64,000 nt of DNA, from positions 83,396 through 147,395 of the forward strand of contig JAAXHL010000051.1 of the NCBI GenBank assembly GCA_012270865.1, read 5' to 3'. Position 1 is the first letter of the stretch. Every line of letters begins with the position of its first letter. Below the pieces are notes generated by a model that did no database searches, was not told where the DNA came from, and saw only the letters and a list, made by a program, of their open reading frames with translations. The position numbers and the translations under genes are program-made. Shown piece after piece: positions 17,202 to 27,125 of this stretch. Source of the DNA: Candidatus Poribacteria bacterium (lineage in GTDB: Bacteria; Poribacteria; WGA-4E; WGA-3G).

Positions 17202-18758
17202 ATGAACTACACTAAACGGCAGGAGACGCTCCTTATTTTAGATTTCGGTTCGCAATACACCCAACTCATCGCGCGACGGATACGCGAACAGAACGTCTAC
17301 TGCGAAATCCATCCCCACACCTTAACCTTACGGCAGATAAAAGCCATCGCACCGAAAGGAATCATCCTCAGTGGCGGGCCCGCGAGCGTCTATGAACGCG
17401 GCGCACCAACAATCGATCCGAAACTTTTTGAACTCGGCGTACCTGTACTGGGTATCTGCTACGGCATGCAACTCATGGCAGCACTCTTAACCGGTGGAGA
17501 GGTACATCCAGCAGTCGAGCGGGAATATGGACACGCACCGCTTCAACTACTCGGCGAAACCGACCCCCTATTCGCTGGACTCGGCTCGAACTTTTCCGCA
17601 TGGATGAGCCACGGAGACCGCATTGAAGCACCCCCAGCCGGTTTCAAAGTCATCGCGAAAACAGAGAACGCACCCGTCGCCGCTATGGTCGATACCGACC
17701 GAGAATTTTACGGCTTACAATTTCACCCAGAGGTAGAGCATACACAAGATGCTGACCGGATTTTGGCGAACTTCGCACGAGAGATATGCAAATGCCACAG
17801 AACCTGGACGATGCGCGCTTTCGTCGCACGCGCGACAGCGCAAATACAGCAACAGGTCGGTGAGCAACGCGTCCTCTGTGCCGTCAGCGGCGGAATCGAT
17901 TCTATGGTACTGGCGACGCTGCTCCATCGAGCGATCGGCGATGCCCTTGTATCGGTCTTTGTTGATAACGGATTACTCCGAAAAAATGAAACCGCTGAGG
18001 TCGTTGAAACTTGCAAGAAAATCGGCATCCCCCTGATTGCTATTGATGCCGTCGAACCCTTCCTAAACGGGTTGGCAGGTATCACTGACCCAGAGATGAA
18101 GCGAAAGGTGATCGGAGCACAGTTCATTGAGACCTTCAAAGGCGCAGTCACAGATATAGGACACGATTTTCGTTTTCTCGCACAAGGAACGCTCTACCCC
18201 GATGTGATTGAGAGTGTTTCCGTCAAGGGACCTTCTGCCACAATCAAGACACATCATAACGTCGGTGGTCTGCCATCAGACATACCCTTTGAGCTCCTTG
18301 AGCCGTTCAGAGAACTTTTTAAAGACGAGGTTCGCGCTGTCGGTGCTGAGTTGAATGTGCCACCCGATGTCCTGGGGCGGCACCCGTTTCCCGGACCTGG
18401 ACTCGCTGTCCGGGTCTTAGGTGAAGTGACGCACGAACGTTTGGAGGTACTACGTGCAGCAGATACAATCTTTATCTCTGAAATCAAGGCGGCGGGGTTA
18501 TACAACGATATTTGGCAGGCACTCGTTGTACTGCTACCGGTCAGGAGCGTCGGGGTCATGGGGGATGCACGGACCTATGAGAACGTGGTCGCACTCCGAG
18601 CCGTTACCAGTAGCGACGCGATGACAGCCGATTGGGCACGCATACCAACAGATGTACTCGCGAGAATCTCTAACAGGATTATCAACGAAGTTCAGGGCAT
18701 CAACCGTGTCGTTTACGATATAAGTTCAAAACCACCGAGTACCATCGAATGGGAATAG
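17202..18758 (+). CDS. guaA: GMP synthase (glutamine-hydrolysing)
   Basis: 518 residues, the family's standard length. It converts XMP, glutamine and ATP to GMP in purine synthesis. The N-terminal class I glutamine amidotransferase domain has the nucleophile in GICYGMQLMA (Cys about 87) and FHPEVEHT with the His/Glu partners. The ATP pyrophosphatase domain has the P-loop AVSGGIDSMV. The C-terminal dimerisation domain ends NRVVYDISSKPPSTIEWE, the near-invariant family tail. The SD is weak. Confidence 0.97.
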   Translation: MNYTKRQETLLILDFGSQYTQLIARRIREQNVYCEIHPHTLTLRQIKAIAPKGIILSGGPASVYERGAPTIDPKLFELGVPVLGICYGMQLMAALLTGGEVHPAVEREYGHAPLQLLGETDPLFAGLGSNFSAWMSHGDRIEAPPAGFKVIAKTENAPVAAMVDTDREFYGLQFHPEVEHTQDADRILANFAREICKCHRTWTMRAFVARATAQIQQQVGEQRVLCAVSGGIDSMVLATLLHRAIGDALVSVFVDNGLLRKNETAEVVETCKKIGIPLIAIDAVEPFLNGLAGITDPEMKRKVIGAQFIETFKGAVTDIGHDFRFLAQGTLYPDVIESVSVKGPSATIKTHHNVGGLPSDIPFELLEPFRELFKDEVRAVGAELNVPPDVLGRHPFPGPGLAVRVLGEVTHERLEVLRAADTIFISEIKAAGLYNDIWQALVVLLPVRSVGVMGDARTYENVVALRAVTSSDAMTADWARIPTDVLARISNRIINEVQGINRVVYDISSKPPSTIEWE

Positions 18759-18794
18759 TTCTTAGTTTGCAGTACGATTTTTCTGCGAAAATCT

Positions 18795-18892
18795 TTCATT
18801 TCAGTTGTCAGAAAGAGACTTTAGGATCATCACTCTCACTGTGAGGCACTCTTGTAACTGAAAACTGTTAACTGTTAACTGATTACTGATTA
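18795..18892. repeat. AACTG/CAGTT word-repeat array
   Basis: Mixed CAGTT and AACTG words, including a GAAAAC/GTTTTC-like hairpin part and CTCACTCTCACTGTGAG. The array touches the stop codon of the minus-strand aminotransferase at 18893 (TAG-TAATCAG). Confidence 0.7.
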
Positions 18893-20062
18893 CTAATATA
18901 CCCTTGCCGCTGCCCGAGCAGCCGTTCCAGGTTCCACGCTGTGGCCAGACGCAATCAGTAACTTCTCTAATGCGTTGAGGACAAGCATTACATTCCGTTC
19001 ATTCGCAGATTCACCCATCAGTCCGATACGCCACGCTTTCCCACTAAAGATACCTAATCCGGCACCGATCTCTATTCCGTAGTCGGTAATCAGTTGTTTC
19101 CGAATCGTTGCGTCGTCGATGCCTTCTGGAATACGGAGCGTTGTAAGCATAGGTGCCCGGTATCCGGCTTCGGCTGCAGGTTCCAGGTTGATCGCTTCGG
19201 CACCGGCAAGGAGGGCACGGGCGTTAAGTTCGTGCCGGGCATAGCGAACCGTCAACCCCTCTTCTAAGACAACGCGCAGTGCTTCCCGGAGGGCATAGAT
19301 CATTGACATAGAGACGGTGTGATGGTAGCCGCGGGCATCACCGTGCCAGTAGTTTTCCAAGAGCGTCATATCAAGATAGAAACTCTGGATCGGCGTTTTT
19401 CGCCTCCGGATCACGTCAACCGCGCGGTCGCTGAAACTGATCGGTGAAAGCCCAGGTGGAGCAGCGAGGCATTTTTGCGTGCAACTGTACGCGATATCGA
19501 TGCCGCGCGCATCCATATCCACAGGCTGCCCACCGAGGGATGTCACGCAATCCGCGAGAAAGAGCGCACCGCTATTGCGCGCAATTTCAATCGCATCCGT
19601 TAACGGTTGGAGGATACCAGTGGAAGTCTCCGCATGGACGAGGGCGACAAGTTTTGGGGACGCTGTTTTCTCAACGGCTTCTGCTATTCTTTCTGCGGGG
19701 ATATGTGTTCCCCATTCTGATGCGACCGTCGTGACGACACCGCCGCACCGTGTGGCAATATCAGCGATCCGCTCGCCAAAATAGCCATTGATACCCACAA
19801 CGACACCGTCACCCGGTTCGATAACGTTGGCGAGTGCCGCCTCCATCCCCGCAGTCCCCGTCCCTGAGACAGGGAACGTCAATCTGTTTTCGGTACCAAA
19901 AACTTGGCGGAGGAGTCCCACCGTGTCATCCATCACTTCAACGAATTTGGTATCTAAGTACCCCAACATCGGGGTCGTCATTGCTTTAAGTACCCGCGCG
20001 TTTGCTTCACTCGGTCCGGGACCGAGGAGCACGCGCGGTGGCACTATTAATTCATCATACAC
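18893..20062 (-). CDS. Alanine-glyoxylate/serine-pyruvate aminotransferase family protein
   Basis: 389 residues, class V PLP enzyme. It would use glyoxylate or pyruvate as amino acceptor with serine or alanine as donor. Family features are LLGPGPSEANARVLKAM at the N terminus, the PLP-phosphate region SGTGTAGMEAALAN, HAETSTG, the PLP-Asp in LFLADCVTSLGGQPVDMD and the Schiff-base Lys in SCTQKCLAAPPGLSPI. The stop codon TAG directly abuts an AACTG repeat array. A bacterial role in photorespiration-like glyoxylate salvage or serine catabolism cannot be chosen from context. Confidence 0.92.
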   Translation of the reverse strand: MYDELIVPPRVLLGPGPSEANARVLKAMTTPMLGYLDTKFVEVMDDTVGLLRQVFGTENRLTFPVSGTGTAGMEAALANVIEPGDGVVVGINGYFGERIADIATRCGGVVTTVASEWGTHIPAERIAEAVEKTASPKLVALVHAETSTGILQPLTDAIEIARNSGALFLADCVTSLGGQPVDMDARGIDIAYSCTQKCLAAPPGLSPISFSDRAVDVIRRRKTPIQSFYLDMTLLENYWHGDARGYHHTVSMSMIYALREALRVVLEEGLTVRYARHELNARALLAGAEAINLEPAAEAGYRAPMLTTLRIPEGIDDATIRKQLITDYGIEIGAGLGIFSGKAWRIGLMGESANERNVMLVLNALEKLLIASGHSVEPGTAARAAARVY

Positions 20063-20092
20063 TTTTTACAAAACTCCTTCTTCCCGGGGCCG

Positions 20093-20232
20093 GTAGGTGC
20101 GGTTTCATGAAGATTAATTTATTAATTCGGTAATTCCGATTTTCCCCAGGCCCGGTAGGTGCGGTTTCTAACCGCACCGGATTTCTAAAAGAAATTACCG
20201 AAATATTTTCTTAAACTTCATATAACCCCACC
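20093..20232. repeat. Nested palindromic interspersed repeat, copy B
   Basis: Same build as copy A: left arm CATGAAGATTAAT..AATTCGGTAATTCC, central GGTGCGGTTTCTAACCGCACC, right arm AAATTACCGA..AAACTTCATATAACCCC. After it, 20249-20266 resembles the right end of the TATAGTAAAGCCC MITE. The rest of 20063-20381 holds a GGAGGAT/ATCCTCC hairpin (20284-20311) that may terminate the TPR gene, and no gene. Confidence 0.82.
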
Positions 20233-20381
20233 TTCTATAGATATTTCGTTAATTGTAACTTTACTATAGATGAGGGCATAAGAGAGGAGGATACCTTATG
20301 GCATCCTCCTTCATTCATAGAGCCACGCTCAGAAGCGTCCGCCCGTTGCAGGCGAGGTTTTCTAAACCAGCCTTTAGTGAT

Positions 20382-23300
20382 TTACTCACCACCACCGCCA
20401 CCACCGCGGGTAACGCCTTCACGTATTTCCAGATTATGTGCCTGCATGTAACTCAGGATTACCTGGACTTGGCTTTGCGCGTATGTCAGGGCGTTATTAA
20501 CTTTGGAATCGGTAGGTGGAACCGTCTCGTATTTCTCCCACAAACGGTTGAAATACTCTAACGCATCATTGAAGTAAGCGTCATCGCTATCCGCTAATAC
20601 CATATAGCCTTCACCGATCTGTACAAGACCGAGATCCGCATACGTGCTTGTCGGATACGCTTCAATAATTTGTTTGAACGCTTCGATAGAGGCTTCAATC
20701 TGCGTCTTCTGTGCGTCACCCCTTGCAAGTTTACCTTCATTCAGCATCTTATCTGCCTGATCGTATTCGTAGTAGGCAAGCGCGTTAGCCGTATCGTTGA
20801 GATAGCCTTGCGCCGTCGATTTCGATTCAGCACCGATGCCAGGCGTATTTAACGCTCTCTGATAGTGAGAAATTGCCTCTTGGTAGAGACGGATACGTTC
20901 GGATTCCTCGATACCTTCCTCTGAACCCGCATTGAAGTACTTGTTACCGATGTTGATAAGAGCATCGGCAGTGTAAGCACTTTCTGGGTATTCAGCGGCG
21001 AGCGTCTCGTTCGCAGCGAACAGTCTATCGTACCAACGTTGCTCTGCTTCGGCATCGCCCGCTTCAATCGCGGCTTCGCTGAGCAGTTGTGCACACGTCG
21101 AGATCGCATACAACGATTCAGGCGCGCTCTTATGATTTTTATTCACTTGGCGAACCTTGTCGTATTCTTCAATAGCTTTCTCGAATTGCTGCGCGGCGAA
21201 ATAGGATTCACCGACGTGGTACTGCCAGAACGCTGCATCCGCAGCATTCGGATAGCGACGCACCATGTCACGGAACACATCTGCAGCCTCAACGAAAAAA
21301 TTGACCGCTTCATCAGACATCTCACCGTCTATACCAACCTGCATCCGCCCAAGTTCAAAATTGGCACCAGCCATGTAATTCAGAGCGGTCTCAATGTTTT
21401 TCCTCAGGCTGTCCGATTGTGGGAAAATACCTTTATCAGCATACGCCACAAATTGCGAGAGCGGTTTGACGCAATTGACTAAATCCGATGGCAGCTGCGT
21501 CGGGTCCTCGGAGTATTTGAAACCCACACCTACAGAATAATAAATTTGACCGGCTTGGAACAACGAATTCTGGACAAAAGGAATAACCGTCTCCTTATTT
21601 GCCTGTTCAACCGGCGACGCTATTGTATTGACTTCAAAGAAGGTAGACGCGGCTTGACGACTCGTTTCAATGTACGGTTTCGTCGATGCACCCTCGCCAG
21701 ACGGGAAAACTGAACGGGCTTTGTCAGAGTACAGGAAACCGAGGTTATATTGCGCAGCAGCTTTCTCCGCCACACTCGCATTCGGGTTACCCTTCGTCCG
21801 AGTAAGTGCCTCCGTCGCTTCCGCAATCGCTTCGTCTAAACGTCCCAATTCAACGTAGAGCGTTGAACGCCGGATACCAGCATCAGCAACCATTGAGGCG
21901 ACGCTCGTATTCTCTGAACCGCTGTATTCCCCGATGAGCGTCTGGAAGGTTTCCAACGCTTTATCAGGCTGTTTCAGATCGTCTTGATAAATCAGACCCA
22001 TCCGATAGTAGGATTGCGCACTCGTGAGCGGGTCCGTTACCGATTCAATCGCGTTCTGATAACTCATCAACGCCTCCTGATGTGCGTTGAGTTGTTCCTC
22101 TTGCGCGTATGCCATCGCAAAATAAGAACGTCCCTTCAGGTCAACGTCGTCCGTATTTTCGATGATGTACTGATACTCTTGCACAGCCGCAGCGTGGTCA
22201 CCGAGCGTGCCGTTGAGTTCCGCAAGACGTGAATGCGCTTGGAAGACAAGCGTTTTACGGGCTTCATCTTCGGTTTGACCTTCCAACGCCGTGACTTTTC
22301 GGAACGCATCCGCTGCACCTTGCGGGTTCTCCAAACCTAAAAACGCTAAACCAGCAGTGTAGTTCGCACTAATCAGGTTGTCCGCATCGTTTGTCAGCGT
22401 GGCAACCTTTTCAGCCGCACTGACGGCGTTCTGCAGGCTCAGCTGCTTGCTACCAGCATCCGTCGCAGCCTGTGAAATTTGATAGTGACATACCGCCGCC
22501 TGGTATTGCGCATTCGGCGCAAGTTCGCTATTCGGGAACAACTCTACAAAGAGCAGATACTCCGCGAGTGCCTCGTCGTAGCGTTTCGCACTGTAGTAGG
22601 TATGTCCAATCTTCAACTGTGTACGACTGCGAGCTTCTTCTTCCGTACCGGTATTTTCAACAATCCGCTTCAGAGAAGCCACGAGAAAATCGGTATCGAT
22701 ATCTTCGCTACTGTTTTCAATCGCGGTCGCTTTCACGAGCTCGATATGCCCGAGTGTTTTCAGAACAAGTTCGTCGGTACTGCCAGCGAACTTGTTATTT
22801 GCCTCATCAACGAGTTCAAGAATGAGAGGCCATTTATCCGTTTGGTTCTGCTTCTGGGCAGCATCACGATAGGCGAGTGCTAACCCATAATAGGCTTCAA
22901 TAGCGTTCGGGCTATCTGCATAGTCAGCGATGACGCGTTTGAAGGCAGTTTCTGAGGGCACCAAGAGTTCAGGTTTCTCAGATGCCGCTTGGTAATAACA
23001 GAGACCCACAAGATAGAGGGCATCGTCCGCGTATTCACCCGTCGGGTTACCGTCAACCACAGCTTGATACTGAACAGCTGCTTCCTCAAACCGTTCCTCG
23101 GCACGGAGCAGGTCAGCGAGTTTAATTTCTGCTAAGGAGCGGTTATCCGCATCAGCAAGTTGATCTAAAATGGAATTGTAATAACGAATCGCGCCCTCTT
23201 TATCGCCTTCTTTAACGTGACTGTTCGCGATGAGGAGGAGTGCGCGTTCGTAGTATTCGCTCGTCTCAGGGATTGATGCGTAGCGATCGCGCGCTTCCTG

Positions 23301-25109
23301 CCAACCGCCGAGCATCTCGTGTGAGAGCGCTTCGTTCATAATGCAGGCTTCCACCTGGGCACCACGTTCGCCGAAATCATCGTAACGTTCTTCGGCAACA
23401 CCGGGCAGGAACGCAGCATCGTTGAACTTATCAATCGCAGCTTGATACGCCGCGACAGACTTCTGCAAGTGTTCCTGGTTGAAGCCTTCGCCAGGATCGC
23501 CTTCTACGTAACCTTCAGGTTTCGAGGCTTCATAGTAAGAGCGTCCTTCAAAGAATTTACCCATCAGTTTGACAAGATGGAACTTCGGTAGATCACGATA
23601 TTCCCACAACTTCGCATATTCTTCGGCGGCTTCAACATACTGTCTGAATTCCGTCCGTTTGATATCTGCGAAACGGAGTTGTACCTCAGCCGCGAGAATG
23701 TCGAATTCGTTGTCGTTTTTGTTCTTCTCGATGAACTCACGAGCAACTGTTTCGAGCTCCTCCTGCCGTCCGAGATCGTTCAGTGCCCAAATCGCACCGT
23801 AGAGCGCGTGCGGTGCCACGGGGTCCTGCGGGAAGTCGTCAATCGTTTTCTGGTACCACTGCAAGGAGAGTTCGAGTGTCGCTGTCCCCGTCTCTATATC
23901 CCCGCTCGTCCGCTGTTCAGTGCCGAGGCTATAGTACGCTTCGCCGATCCGGTACGAACTGAACGGAATGAAATCTGTCTCTTCCGGGTGCTCGTTAATA
24001 ACCCGTTCGTAAGCAGCACCCGCATCGCTCCAATTTTCTAAAAGGAAGTGGCTATCGGCGATACCGACTTTCGCTTCCGCAATGAAATCGCTCTCAGGAT
24101 ATTCTGTGAGAAGCAGACTATAGGAGACGATAGCGTTCTCGTAATCACCCTGATCGAAATACGTACGTCCGATTTCCGACTGGATGTCCGCTTGAACGGC
24201 TCGGTCAGCAGTATTTTGCAGTGCTAACTCGTAGTTGACGCGCGCGTTGTCATAGTCTTTTTGCCGTGCGTAAATCGCACCCTGGTCGAAATACGCCGCC
24301 GTAACGAGTTGGCTTTCCGGGAACTGCGTGATAAAGTTCGTGTACCGACCAATCGCTTCATCGTCTCGACCGAGTTGGTTCAAACTGAAAGCAGCTTTGT
24401 ACATCGCTTCGGCTTGCAGCTCAGGATAATTCTTATATTCCTCTGTTGCAATCTTGTCGAATTCCTGATACGCCTGCTCGTAGTTGGATTCATTAAGGAA
24501 CGACTGGGCAATAAGGTGCTGCGCATCGTCCTTGAAATCGGAGTTCGGGAACCCATCAAGCACAGATTTGAATGCCTGCCTCGATGCTTCATAGTTCTGA
24601 AGCCTGTAGTTCAGCTGCCCGATACCGTACCAAGCATTTTCAACGAAAAGGCTGTTCGGAAAGTTTTCGATGAGCTGCATAAATTTCGGCTCAGCCAACT
24701 CATACTGCTCCGTCCGGTAGAGGATATGTCCCCAGAGATAGGTCAAACCCTCTTGGTGTTTTGGAACAGTCGCGTTCGGTGCTACCTTTTCGATATAATC
24801 AATCGCTGTGTCAAAGTGATTGAAATCCCCAGATTGGTCAGCGAGACGCGAGTAACTCGTCGCGATCCTAAAATTAGCAAGCGTCGGGAAGTCCGGATCA
24901 ATAACCTCAGTCTTCACACCACGCTTCGTTGATTCTTCGAGAGCCTCGTTATATTTAGCGATGGCACCCTCATAATCTGATTGTTGATAGAGGTCCTCAG
25001 CATCATTGTAGAGACGCTCGACCTTTTTGGAGCTACCCATCATGAATGGTGAAAGGAGGGCAATGATTAAAGCGAGACCTCCGATAATTCCCAAAATCCT
25101 TGGGTTCAT
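20382..25109 (-). CDS. Giant membrane-anchored TPR protein
   Basis: 1,575 residues starting at MNPRILG; an AAGGAGA SD lies 8 bases upstream, which excludes the upstream in-frame start. Residues 4-25 are one hydrophobic segment (IIGGLALIIALLSPFMMG) that serves as an uncleaved anchor or signal. The remainder is about 35-40 tetratricopeptide repeats of the YbgF/BamD-like kind (for example YDEALAEYLLFVELFPNSELAPNAQYQAA in pieces), suggesting a periplasmic scaffold for protein complexes. The C terminus ends in a Gly run (GGGGGGE). The product is far longer than usual TPR lipoproteins. It is followed upstream by the sigma/anti-sigma pair. Function unknown. Confidence 0.85.
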   Translation of the reverse strand: MNPRILGIIGGLALIIALLSPFMMGSSKKVERLYNDAEDLYQQSDYEGAIAKYNEALEESTKRGVKTEVIDPDFPTLANFRIATSYSRLADQSGDFNHFDTAIDYIEKVAPNATVPKHQEGLTYLWGHILYRTEQYELAEPKFMQLIENFPNSLFVENAWYGIGQLNYRLQNYEASRQAFKSVLDGFPNSDFKDDAQHLIAQSFLNESNYEQAYQEFDKIATEEYKNYPELQAEAMYKAAFSLNQLGRDDEAIGRYTNFITQFPESQLVTAAYFDQGAIYARQKDYDNARVNYELALQNTADRAVQADIQSEIGRTYFDQGDYENAIVSYSLLLTEYPESDFIAEAKVGIADSHFLLENWSDAGAAYERVINEHPEETDFIPFSSYRIGEAYYSLGTEQRTSGDIETGTATLELSLQWYQKTIDDFPQDPVAPHALYGAIWALNDLGRQEELETVAREFIEKNKNDNEFDILAAEVQLRFADIKRTEFRQYVEAAEEYAKLWEYRDLPKFHLVKLMGKFFEGRSYYEASKPEGYVEGDPGEGFNQEHLQKSVAAYQAAIDKFNDAAFLPGVAEERYDDFGERGAQVEACIMNEALSHEMLGGWQEARDRYASIPETSEYYERALLLIANSHVKEGDKEGAIRYYNSILDQLADADNRSLAEIKLADLLRAEERFEEAAVQYQAVVDGNPTGEYADDALYLVGLCYYQAASEKPELLVPSETAFKRVIADYADSPNAIEAYYGLALAYRDAAQKQNQTDKWPLILELVDEANNKFAGSTDELVLKTLGHIELVKATAIENSSEDIDTDFLVASLKRIVENTGTEEEARSRTQLKIGHTYYSAKRYDEALAEYLLFVELFPNSELAPNAQYQAAVCHYQISQAATDAGSKQLSLQNAVSAAEKVATLTNDADNLISANYTAGLAFLGLENPQGAADAFRKVTALEGQTEDEARKTLVFQAHSRLAELNGTLGDHAAAVQEYQYIIENTDDVDLKGRSYFAMAYAQEEQLNAHQEALMSYQNAIESVTDPLTSAQSYYRMGLIYQDDLKQPDKALETFQTLIGEYSGSENTSVASMVADAGIRRSTLYVELGRLDEAIAEATEALTRTKGNPNASVAEKAAAQYNLGFLYSDKARSVFPSGEGASTKPYIETSRQAASTFFEVNTIASPVEQANKETVIPFVQNSLFQAGQIYYSVGVGFKYSEDPTQLPSDLVNCVKPLSQFVAYADKGIFPQSDSLRKNIETALNYMAGANFELGRMQVGIDGEMSDEAVNFFVEAADVFRDMVRRYPNAADAAFWQYHVGESYFAAQQFEKAIEEYDKVRQVNKNHKSAPESLYAISTCAQLLSEAAIEAGDAEAEQRWYDRLFAANETLAAEYPESAYTADALINIGNKYFNAGSEEGIEESERIRLYQEAISHYQRALNTPGIGAESKSTAQGYLNDTANALAYYEYDQADKMLNEGKLARGDAQKTQIEASIEAFKQIIEAYPTSTYADLGLVQIGEGYMVLADSDDAYFNDALEYFNRLWEKYETVPPTDSKVNNALTYAQSQVQVILSYMQAHNLEIREGVTRGGGGGGE

Positions 25110-25164
25110 TGAATGTTCTCCTTGTTTACATCGACGCACGAAAGCACGTCTACAAAATTAGATA

Positions 25165-25318
25165 TTAATTGGTTCTCAGTTGTCAGAGAACTGGTCCTCA
25201 GTTATCGGTTGTCGGTTCGTCGTTAACAACTTGTGGCGGTTTCACCTCTTAACTGACCACTGACAACTGAAAGATTTTTTCTCCGAAAAAATCGTACTGG
25301 AAACTGACAACTATCTTG
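25165..25318. repeat. AACTG/CAGTT word-repeat array
   Basis: CAGTT words on the left, AACTG words on the right, and the perfect hairpin GATTTTTTC-TCC-GAAAAAATC near 25271. It fills the gap between the TPR protein and the anti-sigma factor. Confidence 0.72.
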
Positions 25319-26272
25319 CTACAGTTCTATCAGATCGTATCCGGTTTCGACAGACATCATTTCGAGCGGTATGTCTAACAATTTGTGTGAAAATCCTCTG
25401 AACTCGTTCCGTTTCCGTTGGTACTGTTGGTGCGCGTGCTGCCGCGTGTTGATACCACGTAGCAGCAGCAGGGCATACCGCCTATCCGTGAGTACGTCTC
25501 GATCTGTCAGACGTTCCCAAGCGGCATCTTGCGACGGAAATTCAGGGTATGTAAGTGATTCGGAATCAATAGCTAACGCAACACTCGGTACCGTCTCGGA
25601 ACTCTCTTTATGGAGTGTTATAAAGGTATAACCATCTGCGACCCGGTCATCCGTGAATTTCCAGATATCGGAACTCGAATCTACGCTCGGTATTTCCGTT
25701 TTCCGTTCACTGTTGAGATTGCGGCGGGCACCTATGCTATAGGACGCAGCATTCTCCTGACCGACTGCAAACGTCGCAGCACCCTGAACAGTTGTAGATG
25801 GGAAATCCGCATGCTCGTTCCCGTTCTCTAATGGAAAATGCCTTAACAGCAACGGGGTCGCAATTAACATCAGCATCGTTAATGCAAGTACGTAGTAAGG
25901 TAATACGTGTTGTCTAATGGAGATGAATCTACTGAGGCTGAAGTAGTCGGCGTATCGGTACACCTGTGTACGCAGCTGCCAACCGAAGCGCGTCGCAACC
26001 GCAGCGAACCGTTGATGCAAAGCAGTCGGCGCGCTCTCTTCGATACGTTCCTGAAGTTGTGTCGCAAACTGCGCGTAATAGGTGTCCGGCGCTTCCGGTT
26101 CGATATAGAAGTTTTTCAGAAGGTGCTTCGTCTTTCTTAAATCGGCAACCTCTCGTTGACACGACCCGCAAGAACGGATATGGGATGACACATCGGCGGT
26201 TTGCCGTTCCGACAGTGTGCCGTCTATATAGTCAGATACAAGAGGCTCTATTTTCTGACATCTGGATCTCAT
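25319..26272 (-). CDS. Membrane anti-sigma factor with zf-HC2 zinc finger
   Basis: 317 residues from ATG 26272 (MRSRCQKIEPLVSDYIDGT), preceded by GTGGAGA; the 21-residue upstream extension is unlikely. The N-terminal anti-sigma domain has the classical Hx3Cx2C zinc motif (HIRSCGSC). One membrane span lies at about residues 123-143. The C-terminal 170 residues are periplasmic and of unknown fold. It should hold the adjacent sigma factor inactive until an envelope signal. A MITE (26305-26424) now separates it from the sigma gene. Confidence 0.85.
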   Translation of the reverse strand: MRSRCQKIEPLVSDYIDGTLSERQTADVSSHIRSCGSCQREVADLRKTKHLLKNFYIEPEAPDTYYAQFATQLQERIEESAPTALHQRFAAVATRFGWQLRTQVYRYADYFSLSRFISIRQHVLPYYVLALTMLMLIATPLLLRHFPLENGNEHADFPSTTVQGAATFAVGQENAASYSIGARRNLNSERKTEIPSVDSSSDIWKFTDDRVADGYTFITLHKESSETVPSVALAIDSESLTYPEFPSQDAAWERLTDRDVLTDRRYALLLLRGINTRQHAHQQYQRKRNEFRGFSHKLLDIPLEMMSVETGYDLIEL

Positions 26273-26304
26273 CGACTTTCTCCACGAGATTATGTAATTC
26301 CAAT

Positions 26305-26424
26305 AGAACTTACGCACACGACTCTTTTGTAGCACAAACTTTCCAGTTTGTGGCAGGAGACCGCTGTTTTCCCGAAAATTCTCATCTAACAGAACGGACC
26401 AAAGTCAAAATTGCGTAAATCCTG
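26305..26424. mobile_element. MITE with TTACGCA inverted ends, copy in the sigma/anti-sigma operon
   Basis: 120 bases, ends AGAACTTACGCA and TTGCGTAAATCCTG. Flanked by the direct repeat TCCAAT (26299-26304 and 26425-26430), consistent with target duplication. The right flank overlaps the sigma factor stop codon. Contains TTTTGTAGCACAAACTTTCC as the other copies do. No coding capacity. Confidence 0.85.
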
Positions 26425-26429
26425 TCCAA

Positions 26430-27014
26430 TTATATCGTTCTGGCATCCATATACGGCTTGAGCAGTGTTCGGAGTTTCTTGCGCGCGTAGTGTAGACGTG
26501 AACGAACCGTCCCTTCCGAGCAGTTTAGAATTGAAGCAATTTCCGCATGCGTCAACCCTTCAAACTCATGAAGGATAACCACTGTCCGATGCTTAAGCGA
26601 TAAACTGTTAACCGCCGCGGTGACGTGTTGCCGAAGCTCTGACTTCTCTGCTTGCGCGTGCGGATCGTTCGCAATCTGAGCACGTTGACGAACGGACGAT
26701 TCATATTCCGCTGCCCCAGCTGCTTCGAGTCGGCATTCTCGTCGTCGATCCCTACGTTTGACAAAATTCAGTGCCTCATTCACAGCAATCCGATACAACC
26801 ACGTCTCGAAAGTCGCATCTTTTCGGAAGGTGTGAATTGAGCGATAGACCTTAATAAAGGTCTCTTGCATGACATCGTCGGCATCGGCACGGTTTTTGGT
26901 AATCTGCACCGCAAGGCGGTAGACCATCCGTTTATATCTTTCGATCAAGGGTGCCAACGCCGTCTCGTCACCTTCACAGAGATCAGCAATGAGTAAGGCT
27001 TCCGTTCTATCCAC
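26430..27014 (-). CDS. ECF-type RNA polymerase sigma factor
   Basis: 194 residues from GTG 27014, with GAGGAG 9 bases upstream. Region 2 is clear (YKRMVYRLAVQITKNRADAD, DVMQETFIKVYRSI, FETWLYRIAVNEALNFVKRR) and region 4 is LSLKHRTVVILHEFEGLTHAEIASILNCSEGTVRSRLHYARKKL in the usual order. There is no region 1.1 or 3. The partner anti-sigma gene follows on the same strand. The intervening MITE ends exactly at the stop codon; it may affect cotranscription. Confidence 0.93.
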   Translation of the reverse strand: MDRTEALLIADLCEGDETALAPLIERYKRMVYRLAVQITKNRADADDVMQETFIKVYRSIHTFRKDATFETWLYRIAVNEALNFVKRRDRRRECRLEAAGAAEYESSVRQRAQIANDPHAQAEKSELRQHVTAAVNSLSLKHRTVVILHEFEGLTHAEIASILNCSEGTVRSRLHYARKKLRTLLKPYMDARTI

Positions 27015-27125
27015 CGAACTTTACTCCTCAAGGTTTCTGATTGACTAATTGGTTAGACAACAATTTTTCCAAAACCGTTCAAAAAAAATGGCTTTCAGTA
27101 CAGTTTTCCGCGAAAACCTTTCAGT

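Noticed and set aside
24261..24932. 223-residue frame on the plus strand inside the TPR gene
   Set aside because: It is antisense to strongly conserved TPR codons, has no SD and a low-complexity basic composition; a shadow frame.
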